The position numbers and the translations under genes were made by a program. From Sporocytophaga myxococcoides (GTDB lineage Bacteria > Bacteroidota > Bacteroidia > Cytophagales > Cytophagaceae), in the NCBI RefSeq assembly GCF_000775915.1, contig NZ_BBLT01000012.1, positions 1 through 64,000 of the forward strand: a stretch of 64,000 bases of DNA, given 5' to 3'. Numbering within the stretch: the first letter of the stretch is position 1; the number at the start of each line of letters is the position of its first letter. The notes beneath the pieces were generated by a model, which saw only the letters and a program-made list of their open reading frames with translations, did no database searches and was not told where the DNA came from. This document shows positions 25,240-33,896 of the stretch, one piece after another.

Positions 25240-25246
25240 CCTCCTT
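25240..25246 (-). promoter_or_regulatory. Strong Shine-Dalgarno (AAGGAGG) deciding the hydrolase start
   Basis: On the minus strand AAGGAGG ends 10 nt before the ATG at 25229. It supports the Met-Cys start. Such canonical sites are rare elsewhere in this window, consistent with an imported gene. Confidence 0.75.
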
Positions 25247-25325
25247 GGTTAAACAATACTGCTCATGTTGGGTTGGAAATTCAATTATATAGTTCAATAA
25301 TTTTAATGCATGTCTCTGGGTATGA

Positions 25326-25623
25326 TCATCCGATAAACATCGCGAGCCCTTTGATTTCAAATTCAGTACGGCTTACTTTGTCAAAAAACCATAAAAGATA
25401 CTGCCGGATTACGTTCGAGATTACCGTATTTTTTTGTGGAATCTTTTGTCATGAAGAAATAAGGATAATCACTGAATTTGTGCTGGATTATAACAGAACT
25501 TGAAGATGTGTCATCGGAGTTAATGGTAGTGAGTCCTCCTTCAGGATGATTCTCAAGCGTCGCCATAATTATCTCCTCGGCAAGGTTCATTGGTTTAGTC
25601 CTGAAGGTTGAAGTAATCATCAT
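25326..25623 (-). pseudogene. Frameshifted pyridoxamine-5'-phosphate-oxidase-like flavoprotein relic
   Basis: The first 80 residues read as the N-terminus of a PNPOx-like FMN-binding split barrel: GLTTINSDDTSSSSVIIQHKF, FFMTKDSTKKYGNL and NPAVSFMVF. The frame then stops at a run of six T (25383-25388 on the plus strand). Removing one T continues the family sequence as DKVSRTEFEIKGLAMFIG until a TGA at 25326-25328, still short of the usual 130-150 residues. It lies directly upstream of the hydrolase on the same strand and probably entered with it. Confidence 0.65.
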
Positions 25624-25731
25624 ATTTATTGTGCGCGCAGCCCGGAGGCAATTATGTGATATTAATCACTTAAACCAGAGATATGTATCAATGTTTCTTT
25701 TACTCAAACTAAGGTTTAATAGCATCAGAGG

Positions 25732-25932
25732 ATGCGAGCAATGGGAAACTTAGCATATGACACACCAAAACATTATCCGAGAAAAGACCAGTCGCACTAC
25801 ACCGAGTACTACGAGGCTGAGCCAAAGACCTCTAAGCAATACATAAGAAGGATGGGCGAATCGATCCGGGCGGGCATAGTACGCACTGCTAAGCGACGCC
25901 CATGTACGACAAAAGCACCAGATTGCAGTTGA
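25732..25932 (+). CDS. Small hypothetical protein in a GC-rich patch
   Basis: An unrecognised 66-residue ORF. A start at the fourth codon (25741), 5 bp after GATGC and 9 bp after AGAGG, is also possible. The product is basic and tyrosine-rich at first (HYTEYYEAEP) and ends in an arginine-rich part. The patch 25735-25930 is visibly richer in G+C than all surrounding DNA, so it may be foreign or a fragment of a longer gene. The opposite strand also has an open frame, so coding is uncertain. The rest of the 600-bp gap before the carotenoid regulator shows no gene. Confidence 0.3.
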   Translation: MRAMGNLAYDTPKHYPRKDQSHYTEYYEAEPKTSKQYIRRMGESIRAGIVRTAKRRPCTTKAPDCS

Positions 25933-26186
25933 TGGCCATAAAACAGCCTCCCCCTGAAAGATCAAACTTTCTGATAAATAGTCTCTCCTTTTTTATAAAA
26001 AAACTCCAAATTTCAATCAAAAGACAACAATTTTTATCAAAAGGACTCAAATCCGATTCTTACAGATTTAATTTCAAAATATTCATTTTTTCTCTACAAA
26101 CACATAAATAACCTACAATTCAATAAGTTACCAACAAATAAGGCTTTATAAAAAGTGGTAAGAATTTTAATCAGTATTTTGAAATA

Positions 26187-26223
26187 TAATTTTGTTTAAC
26201 TATTTTTAAAAAAAGTTAAACAA
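26187..26223 (+). promoter_or_regulatory. Candidate carotenoid promoter with overlapping inverted-repeat operator
   Basis: TAATTTTG (26187-26194) matches the Bacteroidota -7 consensus TAnnTTTG. Overlapping it, TTGTTTAACT (26192-26201) and AGTTAAACAA (26214-26223) form a perfect 10-bp inverted repeat with a 12-bp spacer, ending 4 bp before the regulator's ATG. A MerR-type repressor bound here would cover the start of transcription, which would suit autoregulation by the CarH-like protein. No clear -33 TTG was found at the normal distance. Confidence 0.5.
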
Positions 26224-26227
26224 AAAA

Positions 26228-27121
26228 ATGTCGGTTTATTCAATTTCAGATCTTGAGAAGCTCAGTGGAATAAAAGCGCACACGATAAGGATGTGGGAAC
26301 AACGATATGAAATTCTGAAACCATTGCGCTCTGAAGGAAATGTGAGGTATTACGATGATGACCAGGTCAGGCAATTCATTCAGATAGCCCTATTGGTACG
26401 CTCCGGATATAAAATATCCAAAATAAGCAAGCTGGATCATACCGCCATTTATAAAATGGTTGAGGACTTATCGGCTACAATAACTGATGATATTAAAACA
26501 AAACATTTGGTTGACAGACTGATCTCATCAGCGATTGATTTTAATGAACACTCATTTCAAAGAATATTCCAGGAATCTATTGATCACTACGGAATAATTA
26601 CCACCTATGAAAAAGTGATTTATCCTATGTTGGTAAAAATAGGTTTACTCTGGGGCAAAACAGAACTGATTCCCGCTCAGGAACACTTTATTTCAAATCT
26701 GATTAAACAAAAGTTATATCACTCTATTGATACACTACCACCGGCATCCAACGGATCTAAAACCTGGCTGTTGTTTCTTCCGGAAGAAGAAGATCATGAA
26801 CTAGGTCTTCTTTTATCCAGCTATATCCTCAGAGCAAATAATTATCGTGTTATTTATCTGGGACAGCGAGTTCCTTATTATAACCTGAAAACAGTAGTTG
26901 AAAAAATAAAACCTGATTACATGCAGTATTTTATAGTAAGGTATCAAAGTACAGAAATCATTCAGGAATTTATGTCTTCGATGAACAATGATTTCCCTGA
27001 GATTATAAAATGTATTTCAATGTCCGAAAAGTTATCCCAATCCCTTCAACTACCAATGGACCATAGATATATAAAAGATATTGATCACCTCCTTGAACTC
27101 ATACAGTCTGACAAAGCATGA
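26228..27121 (+). CDS. carH: CarH/LitR-like MerR regulator with B12-binding photoreceptor domain
   Basis: A 297-residue protein. Residues 1-75 are a MerR-type winged helix (YSISDLEKLSGIKAHTIRMWEQ). Residues about 85-165 form the four-helix cap with the Wx9EH motif of CarH: W142, E152, H153. Residues about 175-295 are a B12-binding Rossmann domain, in which E188-x-H190-x-x-G193 corresponds to the DxHxxG lower-ligand motif. In CarH, adenosylcobalamin forms a repressing tetramer in the dark, and light breaks the Co-C bond and releases DNA. All key positions are kept, so light-induced derepression of the downstream crt genes is likely. Its stop overlaps the crtI start by 4 bp. Confidence 0.85.
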   Translation: MSVYSISDLEKLSGIKAHTIRMWEQRYEILKPLRSEGNVRYYDDDQVRQFIQIALLVRSGYKISKISKLDHTAIYKMVEDLSATITDDIKTKHLVDRLISSAIDFNEHSFQRIFQESIDHYGIITTYEKVIYPMLVKIGLLWGKTELIPAQEHFISNLIKQKLYHSIDTLPPASNGSKTWLLFLPEEEDHELGLLLSSYILRANNYRVIYLGQRVPYYNLKTVVEKIKPDYMQYFIVRYQSTEIIQEFMSSMNNDFPEIIKCISMSEKLSQSLQLPMDHRYIKDIDHLLELIQSDKA

Positions 27122-28596
27122 AAACCATTGCCATTATAGGATCCGGCATTAGCGGATTGAGTGCCGCGGCATACCTTGCTTCAAAGGGGCAGGATGTTTT
27201 GGTATTTGAAAAAAACGAAGAGATAGGCGGCCGCATGCGTCAGCATAAAGCCAATGGATTTACTTTCGATATGGGGCCCAGCTGGTACTGGATGCCAGAT
27301 GTCTTTGATTCTTTTTTTGAAAAACTCGGGCATAAAACATCTGATTTTTACGAATTAAAAAAACTGGATCCAGGGTTTCAGATCATTACCACAAATAACG
27401 AAATCATGAAGGTTCCTGCTTGCTGGGAGGAGTTGCTTGGGTTGGTTGAAAATATCGAAGCAGGAGCTGCAGAAAGGTTAAAAAAGTTTATGGCTGAGGC
27501 TGCATACAAATATGAAGTCGGCATTAAAAAGCTGGTATACAAGCCAGGATTATCCATATGGGAATTGTTGACAAAAGAAACTATTAAAGGAGTATTCCGG
27601 CTTCAATTATTCTCGTCCTATAGTTCTCATGTACGAAAATATTTTTCAAACAAGAAAATTATAGCCTTAATGGAGTTTCCTGTATTATTTCTCGGCGCAA
27701 TGCCTAAAGACACTCCGGCATTGTATAGTTTGATGAATTATGCCGGCTTGTACCAGGGAACATTTTATCCAATGGGTGGATTTAAAAAAGTGATTGATGC
27801 AATGCGCCACGCAGGCGCTCAGAGAGGAGTAAAATTTTATGTAAATGAAGCTATTGAATCTGTGACACAAGGCCCCGGACCACTCATTAATATAAAAACA
27901 TCCAAACGCCAGCTTTATGCTGATGGAATTATAGCCAGTGCAGACTATCACCATATAGAACAAAAGCTTCTCAATCAGGAAGACCGAAATTATTCTGAAG
28001 ACTACTGGCAAAAGAAAACTTTTGCTCCTTCTGCCCTCTTGTTTTATATAGGTGTAAAAAGAAAACTACCCCGACTTGAGCATCATAATTTATTTTTTGA
28101 TGCAGATTTTGATAATCATGCCAGGGCCATTTATGAAAAGCCGGAATGGCCTGATCAACCACTGTTTTATGTATGCTGTCCTTCAAAAACTGATCCTGAA
28201 GTGGCACCTCCGGAGATGGAGAATCTTTTCATACTAATGCCAATAGCTCCAGACATAGAAGATAATGAAGAAAAGAGGGAATCCTATTTTGTGAAATTAT
28301 TAACCCGACTTGAAAAATTTACCGGTGTATCTGTTCGTGAACATATAGTCTACAAGAGAAGCTATTGCGTCGAGGATTTTAAATCTGACTATAACTCATA
28401 CAAAGGGAACGCTTATGGATTAGCCAATACATTGATGCAAACAGCTAATCTAAAACCAAAAATCAAAAACAAACATATTCAAAACTTCTTTTATACAGGG
28501 CAACTTACTGTTCCCGGACCGGGAGTTCCACCTTCAATCATATCAGGTCAGGTTGCAGCAGCAGAATTATTAAAATCATTACGGATAAATATATGA
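27118..28596 (+). CDS. crtI: Phytoene desaturase
   Basis: A 492-residue FAD-dependent desaturase that converts phytoene stepwise to lycopene. The dinucleotide-binding motif is at residues 8-13 (IIGSGISGLSAAAYL), followed by EKNEEIGGRMR and the family signature FDMGPSWYWMPDVF. The C-terminal FAD-contact region reads FYTGQLTVPGPGVPPSIISG. Length is normal for CrtI. It overlaps the regulator upstream (ATGA) and crtB downstream (ATGA), so translation is coupled across the three genes. Confidence 0.95.
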   Translation: MKTIAIIGSGISGLSAAAYLASKGQDVLVFEKNEEIGGRMRQHKANGFTFDMGPSWYWMPDVFDSFFEKLGHKTSDFYELKKLDPGFQIITTNNEIMKVPACWEELLGLVENIEAGAAERLKKFMAEAAYKYEVGIKKLVYKPGLSIWELLTKETIKGVFRLQLFSSYSSHVRKYFSNKKIIALMEFPVLFLGAMPKDTPALYSLMNYAGLYQGTFYPMGGFKKVIDAMRHAGAQRGVKFYVNEAIESVTQGPGPLINIKTSKRQLYADGIIASADYHHIEQKLLNQEDRNYSEDYWQKKTFAPSALLFYIGVKRKLPRLEHHNLFFDADFDNHARAIYEKPEWPDQPLFYVCCPSKTDPEVAPPEMENLFILMPIAPDIEDNEEKRESYFVKLLTRLEKFTGVSVREHIVYKRSYCVEDFKSDYNSYKGNAYGLANTLMQTANLKPKIKNKHIQNFFYTGQLTVPGPGVPPSIISGQVAAAELLKSLRINI

Positions 28597-29429
28597 AACA
28601 GCTTTTCGATGATGTATCTGCTAAGTGCAGTAAATTGACAACACAGAGCTATAGTACAAGCTTCTCGTTAGGCATTCGTTTTTTAGGTAAAGATTTACAC
28701 AGACCAATTTACTCTATATATGGGTTTGTTCGATTTGCTGATGAAATTGTAGACTCTTTTCATGAATATCCCAAAAAAGACCTTATGGCATCCTTTCGCA
28801 AAGATACTGTCAAGGCAATAGAGGACAGGATTAGTTTAAATCCTATACTAAATTCCTTTCAACAAGTAGTACATGAATATAACATTGAGTGGGAACTAAT
28901 AGATACATTCCTCAAAAGCATGGAAATGGATCTGGAACAAAGAGAATACACGCAGGACGCTTACAAATTGTACATTTTAGGTTCTGCAGAAGTTGTAGGA
29001 TTGATGTGCCTGCGCGTGTTTGTACAAAATAACACGAGCCTTTATAATCAGCTAAAACCTTACGCCATGAGCCTCGGAGCTGCCTTCCAGAAAATTAATT
29101 TCCTACGTGATATACATACTGATTATACACATCTTGGTCGTACATACTTTCCTGACATAGATATGCATTCATTTGACAAAACCATAAAGATGAATATTGA
29201 AAAGGAAATTGAAGAGGATTTCAACCATGCATTAATAGGTATTAAACTATTACCTTCATATTCCAAAACAGGAGTATATCTTGCCTATATTTACTACAAG
29301 GCTTTATTCAGAAAAATAAAATCCTTACCAGCTGAAACTATTCTGCAACAACGTATTCGAATACCGAATATTAATAAGCTGGGGTTAATGTTTCAGTGTT
29401 ACATACGCAGTCAGTTTAACATTTTATAA
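28593..29429 (+). CDS. crtB: Phytoene synthase
   Basis: A 278-residue trans-isoprenyl-diphosphate head-to-head synthase that joins two geranylgeranyl diphosphates to phytoene. The first aspartate-rich motif is D50-E-I-V-D54 in GFVRFADEIVD. The second is D173-I-H-T-D177 in KINFLRDIHTDY. Both are intact. Conserved residues around SYSTSFSLGIRFL near the N-terminus also fit. It overlaps crtI by 4 bp and precedes idi by 2 bp. Confidence 0.95.
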   Translation: MKQLFDDVSAKCSKLTTQSYSTSFSLGIRFLGKDLHRPIYSIYGFVRFADEIVDSFHEYPKKDLMASFRKDTVKAIEDRISLNPILNSFQQVVHEYNIEWELIDTFLKSMEMDLEQREYTQDAYKLYILGSAEVVGLMCLRVFVQNNTSLYNQLKPYAMSLGAAFQKINFLRDIHTDYTHLGRTYFPDIDMHSFDKTIKMNIEKEIEEDFNHALIGIKLLPSYSKTGVYLAYIYYKALFRKIKSLPAETILQQRIRIPNINKLGLMFQCYIRSQFNIL

Positions 29430-29431
29430 TC

Positions 29432-29947
29432 ATGGATCAAATTATTCTGGTAAACAATCATGACCAGGAAGTAGGAATGATGGACAAACTTGAAGCTCAT
29501 CAAAAAGGTTTGCTTCACAGGGCTATATCAGTCTTCCTATTCAATTCGGAAGGAAAACTGCTTCTACAGCAGAGAGCAAAGAATAAATACCACTCCGGAG
29601 GATTATGGACCAACACTGCCTGCAGCCATCCTTATCCTGGAGAGAGTACATTACAGGCTGCCATAAGAAGACTGAAGGAAGAAATGGGCTTAGAAACAAA
29701 TCTTACAAAAGCATTTCAATTTACTTATAGGGCTGAGTTTACAAACGGACTGATCGAACATGAACTTGACCATGTATATGTGGGTAGCTCAGACATCGAT
29801 CCTGATCCCGATCGGGAGGAGGTGATGGATTTTACCTATCTTTCACTGGAAGAAATCGAAAACAAACTGAATAGCACACCTGAGTTATTCACAGAGTGGT
29901 TTAAACTTTGCTATAAATATGCCTTTCATTATTACAACCAAAAATAG
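29432..29947 (+). CDS. idi: Isopentenyl-diphosphate delta-isomerase, type I
   Basis: A 171-residue Nudix-type isomerase that interconverts isopentenyl and dimethylallyl diphosphate. Catalytic features are visible: the Cys in TNTACSHPYPGE, the Nudix-like helix AIRRLKEEMGLE and the acidic EHELDHVYVG. It lies 2 bp after crtB, so it boosts precursor supply within the carotenoid operon. No geranylgeranyl diphosphate synthase is in this operon. The polyprenyl synthase at 58608 could supply it. Confidence 0.93.
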   Translation: MDQIILVNNHDQEVGMMDKLEAHQKGLLHRAISVFLFNSEGKLLLQQRAKNKYHSGGLWTNTACSHPYPGESTLQAAIRRLKEEMGLETNLTKAFQFTYRAEFTNGLIEHELDHVYVGSSDIDPDPDREEVMDFTYLSLEEIENKLNSTPELFTEWFKLCYKYAFHYYNQK

Positions 29948-30032
29948 AAAATAATAAACAGAAAGCAGATAAGCTTCCAACGACATCGTTCTAAAATCCT
30001 TAATGTATATTCTACATTTAAACTAGTTATAA

Positions 30033-30488
30033 ATGTATCTTAATATTCTCATTGTAATCATTGCTTTTGCATCTATGGAGGCTGTAGCCTGGATGGCCCA
30101 TAAGTATATCATGCATGGCTTTCTCTGGATATTTCATAAAGACCATCATCGTCCCGGAGGATACGCTATAGAACATAACGATTTTTTCTTTTTGCTGTTC
30201 GCTACTCCGGCAATAATTTGTTTCCTGATAGGTTTTAAAGAACTATCCATATACTTCTGGATTGCTACAGGCATTACTCTTTATGGACTTACATATTTCA
30301 TTATACATGACATATTTATCCACCAAAGAATAAAGTGGCTAAAAAAGTCAAATTTCACATATCTAAGAGCAATACGTAAAGCACACAAAGTACATCACAA
30401 ACATCTGGACAAAGAAGATGGAGAATGTTTTGGTATGCTTTGGGTACCAATAAAATATTTTAAAGAAGCAAAACAGCATGCTAACTAA
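30033..30488 (+). CDS. crtZ: Beta-carotene hydroxylase
   Basis: A 151-residue membrane di-iron hydroxylase of the fatty-acid hydroxylase superfamily that adds 3-hydroxyl groups to beta-carotene rings, giving zeaxanthin. The histidine boxes are HKYIMHGFLWIFHKDHH near the N-terminus, HDIFIHQ in the middle and HKVHHKH near 130. Membrane helices flank them. An 85-bp gap separates it from idi. It overlaps the cyclase gene by 11 bp, so these two genes are translationally coupled. Confidence 0.93.
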   Translation: MYLNILIVIIAFASMEAVAWMAHKYIMHGFLWIFHKDHHRPGGYAIEHNDFFFLLFATPAIICFLIGFKELSIYFWIATGITLYGLTYFIIHDIFIHQRIKWLKKSNFTYLRAIRKAHKVHHKHLDKEDGECFGMLWVPIKYFKEAKQHAN

Positions 30489-31182
30489 ATACACCTATTT
30501 ATTAATCAACCTGGGATCTGTAATCATCCCCTTTCTTTTCAGTTTTCATCCCAAGCTCCAGTTCTACAAAAAGTGGCACTATTTCTTTGGAGCTAATATA
30601 GTGGTGAGCAGTCTTTTCATTCTTTGGGACATGTATTATACGCACCTTGGAGTGTGGGGATTTAATCCAACTTACCTCACGGGATATTATGTTATGAACT
30701 TACCTATTGAGGAAATATTGTTTTTTATCTGCATCCCTTTTGCCAGTGTTTACAGCTATCATTGCTTCAGAATATTTTTTCCTTCACCTAATCTTCCGTA
30801 TCGGGAGATCACAGGCATATTGATACTTGTTTTAATTATCACAGGCGGTATTCACTATGATAAGATTTACACAAGTGTAACATTTTTTGGCCTGGCATTT
30901 TTTCTACTACTTGTGGTATTTATATATAAAACAGACTGGACAGCTTCCTTTTATCTGGCTTTCGCTTTTCTACTCATTCCGTTTTTTATAGTAAATGGCA
31001 TACTCACCGGGACCGGCCCTGAGCATCCGATAGTATGGTATGATAACAGTGAGAACTTAGGAATTCGTATGCTTACCATTCCAGTTGAAGATACATTCTA
31101 TGGTATGCTTTTACTGATGGGAAACGTTGCTGTATATGAAAGATTACAGATTACACGAAAAGTTGAAGAATTTACTGTTTAA
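30478..31182 (+). CDS. Lycopene cyclase, fused heterodimeric (CrtYc-CrtYd) type
   Basis: A 234-residue integral membrane protein with about six or seven helices. It contains the duplicated signature of the CrtYcd family: PIEEILFFICIPFASVYSYH near 76-95 and the decayed second copy PVEDTFYGMLLLMGNVAVYE near 202-221. In actinobacteria the halves are separate proteins, while in Bacteroidota they are usually one chain, as here. It should cyclise lycopene to beta-carotene before CrtZ acts. It is the last gene of the operon, with palindromes and a terminator-like stem downstream. Confidence 0.9.
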   Translation: MLTKYTYLLINLGSVIIPFLFSFHPKLQFYKKWHYFFGANIVVSSLFILWDMYYTHLGVWGFNPTYLTGYYVMNLPIEEILFFICIPFASVYSYHCFRIFFPSPNLPYREITGILILVLIITGGIHYDKIYTSVTFFGLAFFLLLVVFIYKTDWTASFYLAFAFLLIPFFIVNGILTGTGPEHPIVWYDNSENLGIRMLTIPVEDTFYGMLLLMGNVAVYERLQITRKVEEFTV

Positions 31183-31203
31183 AAGTTAATTTAAAAAATT
31201 TTG

Positions 31204-31221
31204 AGACGCCATGCATGGCGT
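31204..31221. repeat. Short palindrome GACGCCATGCATGGCGTC
   Basis: A perfect 18-bp palindrome shortly after the cyclase stop codon. It shares the GACGCCAT half-site with the palindromes at 10011 and 12833. Confidence 0.6.
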
Positions 31222-31285
31222 CACAAAATGTTCAATCACAGCAAACTTATCCTATTTCTAAACAATAGATCTTCTTATAACTAAA

Positions 31286-31324
31286 AATCCATTTTCTGAT
31301 AATTAGATCATCAGAAAATGGATT
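31286..31324. terminator. 15-bp perfect stem-loop, likely terminator between convergent genes
   Basis: AATCCATTTTCTGAT (31286-31300) pairs with ATCAGAAAATGGATT (31310-31324) around nine bases. It lies between the convergent carotenoid operon and the TonB receptor gene. It has no long T-run, but position and symmetry fit a two-way terminator. Confidence 0.6.
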
Positions 31325-31392
31325 CCTTCATAGTATATTCTGTGCAAGCATAGCAATTGACATTCCTTGCGTTTTCAAAAAATTATTATTTT

Positions 31393-33483
31393 TTACAAGT
31401 TATAGCTCAATTTTAAATAAAGTACTCTGCCAGGTCTTTGCATAGCGTAAAAATCAAACACTTGCTGATGTAAAACATTAGAAACGTCGAAAGCTAATTT
31501 TACTCTTTCAGAGAAAGAATATGCTACCCCATAATCCACCATATGTTGAGCAGGTATAATCATATTTCCATTTGGCCGCCCAGGACTTACCCAGTATAAA
31601 TTAAATTTATTTATATACCCCCAAAGTAAATAAGTCTGCAACTTTGACCCCTTCAATCCTACATTATTGAAACTTGCCTGCAGCGTACCGTTTAATATAA
31701 AATAAGGCTGATTTGGGATGTGATCTTTATACGTAATATATGGCAGCGGATTATCTATCGTCTTAAAATATGTTGTATTCATTTTAAGAGTAAAAACGTT
31801 GCTTAAGTTATACTGCAACTCAGATTCAATACCTTTCCCAAGGATTTCGCCATAATTATCATATATGCCAATTCCATTTCTATATGGTAATAGATGAATC
31901 TGATCTTGTATATTCCTATAAAATGCATTTACATTTATACTTATACCATGCCCCCCTACATACTTAATATTATTTAGTGTAACTCCGGCATTGATATTTA
32001 TACTTTTTTCTGGTTTAAGGTATGTATTACCCCATACCGTCCACCCATCACTTATTGCTTCATAAGCTTCAGGCATACGAGCTCCTTTTTCTATAGATAC
32101 CTTAACTGAAGCCCAGTTCAGCGCCTGAAATGAAGTTGCTAATCCAAACCCCAGATTGCCGATGCTATAGCTTATTTCGCCAGAAGATCTAGGAGACCAA
32201 GGAAAAGCTTTTGGCATAGTAGCTTTTAAATAATGATATTTGGCAAAAAGATTGGTACTCAAATGATTTTTAAACCAATAACTGACATAGGACAAGCCAA
32301 AGAAGTCCTTTGTCGATCGAATCCCCTTTGATCCATATGGAATTGACGAAAAAAGTTCTTCTGCTTCTGACTTTCCCTTTTGTCTCAAATAATTAAAAGA
32401 TATTTTGTGATTCTCATTGATGACGTAAACCGGATTAAATCTTGTAACCAGAAAATTTTCTTTTCTGGTTTGGAAAGTTCCACCTCCTACCATCTCTCCG
32501 GGGGTTACACTCTTACCAACAACTTCACCTTTCCAATTATATCTGTTCCTTGATGTATCTACAAGAATATTTTCTCTCATAGAGTATCCAGAAAAAAAGT
32601 CTAAGGAGAGCCTCCTTGTAAACAAATTCTCTTTTTTATACACCAATGAAGGCATCATAAATTGTTGTTTAGACCTCACCTTGCCATAAACCGGATAGGA
32701 ATAATCATTTGTTTGTATGCCTTTCTCCAGATTAGAAAAGGCTACACTAAACAAAAGCTGATCTGCATAGCTTCTTTTGGTAAAACCAAAATCTATTTTT
32801 GCATGCCCCAGACTGATGTCATCATTAAAGTGTTTACCCGGATTGTTTTTAGTATAATTTTGAGGATAAGAAGTTTGTGGATCATTGTAATATATTCCCG
32901 GCCCCCACACATCATAATTGTTATCTGAGTGAGTAAAATATGACGATGCTCTTACCGTAAATCGTGAATTAGGATCTATCCACTGGCCTTGAAAATGAGC
33001 TTGATGAGTATTCAACGAACCATAAGAATAGGAAGCGTTAAAATAGTTTTTATCAGATTGAGTGGTTATAATATTGATAGCTCCTCCAATAGCATCAGCC
33101 CCCATTTCTACAGGGGTAACCCCTTTATAAACATCTATTTTACTTACAAGGGGTGACAAAAGATTACTAATATCATAACCAGGACCAAGATATTCTGCAG
33201 GGATTCCATCGACAAAAAAAGTAATTCTATTTCCTGAAATACCATCAAGCTGGTAGGAATAATTAGAACCTACACCACCTTGCTGCCTCACACGAACACC
33301 GGCAGAGCGATCCAGGATTGTATTAAGTCTCAAACTAAAAGGCTTATAAAAATCAACATTAATTGAATCCGAATGAAAGCCGGATATTTTCGCATATTTA
33401 TTCTGATTTTCAAGACTATCTGCCTGCCCAAAAGCCTCAAATGATAACATGACTAAAAAAAATAGAAAAACAAGGTATTTCAT
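31393..33483 (-). CDS. TonB-dependent outer-membrane receptor
   Basis: A 696-residue receptor. A signal peptide (1-19, cleavage before QADSLE) is followed by a plug domain at about 40-145 (SAGVRVRQQGGVGSNYSYQL, IDVYKGVTPVEMGADAIGGA). The remaining sequence is a 22-strand-type barrel ending in the aromatic strand YLKLSYNL. The N-terminal CarboxypepD-like domain common in SusC proteins is absent, so it is closer to siderophore or vitamin receptors. Loops give no clear ligand. No partner SusD or periplasmic gene is next to it. It converges on the carotenoid operon. Confidence 0.9.
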   Translation of the reverse strand: MKYLVFLFFLVMLSFEAFGQADSLENQNKYAKISGFHSDSINVDFYKPFSLRLNTILDRSAGVRVRQQGGVGSNYSYQLDGISGNRITFFVDGIPAEYLGPGYDISNLLSPLVSKIDVYKGVTPVEMGADAIGGAINIITTQSDKNYFNASYSYGSLNTHQAHFQGQWIDPNSRFTVRASSYFTHSDNNYDVWGPGIYYNDPQTSYPQNYTKNNPGKHFNDDISLGHAKIDFGFTKRSYADQLLFSVAFSNLEKGIQTNDYSYPVYGKVRSKQQFMMPSLVYKKENLFTRRLSLDFFSGYSMRENILVDTSRNRYNWKGEVVGKSVTPGEMVGGGTFQTRKENFLVTRFNPVYVINENHKISFNYLRQKGKSEAEELFSSIPYGSKGIRSTKDFFGLSYVSYWFKNHLSTNLFAKYHYLKATMPKAFPWSPRSSGEISYSIGNLGFGLATSFQALNWASVKVSIEKGARMPEAYEAISDGWTVWGNTYLKPEKSININAGVTLNNIKYVGGHGISINVNAFYRNIQDQIHLLPYRNGIGIYDNYGEILGKGIESELQYNLSNVFTLKMNTTYFKTIDNPLPYITYKDHIPNQPYFILNGTLQASFNNVGLKGSKLQTYLLWGYINKFNLYWVSPGRPNGNMIIPAQHMVDYGVAYSFSERVKLAFDVSNVLHQQVFDFYAMQRPGRVLYLKLSYNL

Positions 33484-33896
33484 AAAAACTGTGTAAAAAA
33501 GTTTAGTACAATATAAATCAAGCCATTACTCTAAAAAAACAACAAAAAATCTTAAGAACAAGCCAATGTAAAATTACAAATGAATTCAAGAGAAATCAAA
33601 GAATCAACTAAACATGTTATAACAAATCATAAAAAAGCGAATAATAAAAACGTACTTATAACTTACAATCCTTTCATAACCTGACCCTTCTTGCATTTGA
33701 ACAGTAGAAACAAATTCAGAAAAAAATAAAAAATGACGAATAACAATTACTTCTAGAAAGATATGACATCATTAAAAATAAAATTCTTCCTGAACTATAA
33801 ACAGGATAAGAACTATGTTTAATTAAGGTTATAAATATCCGGCAAACCTGAATTGCCTGCCGGATATTCTGTAACATAAATTTTGCTCACTAATAT
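33484..33896. other. Intergenic region between menB end and TonB receptor start
   Basis: About 410 bp of AT-rich DNA with no supported gene. It contains the menB terminator at 33834-33868 and the upstream control region of the receptor gene. I saw no riboswitch-like conserved stem set. Confidence 0.5.
33834..33868 (-). terminator. Terminator-like stem-loop after menB
   Basis: AATATCCGGCA and TGCCGGATATT form a perfect 11-bp stem with a 13-base loop, 29 bp past the menB stop codon on the minus strand. Confidence 0.7.

Noticed and set aside
25145..25360. A 71-residue ORF overlapping the hydrolase start on the minus strand
   Set aside because: It runs in another frame across the hydrolase start and the relic of the oxidase gene. 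It has no independent coding signal.
25750..25965. Minus-strand 71-residue ORF in the GC-rich patch
   Set aside because: It is Trp-, Cys- and Val-rich in a way typical of the reverse complement of a coding or GC-rich stretch. The plus-strand frame is slightly more plausible.
33484..33700. Cobalamin or thiamine riboswitch ahead of the TonB receptor gene
   Set aside because: I looked for the conserved boxes and paired stems and saw none. The leader is low-complexity AT-rich DNA.
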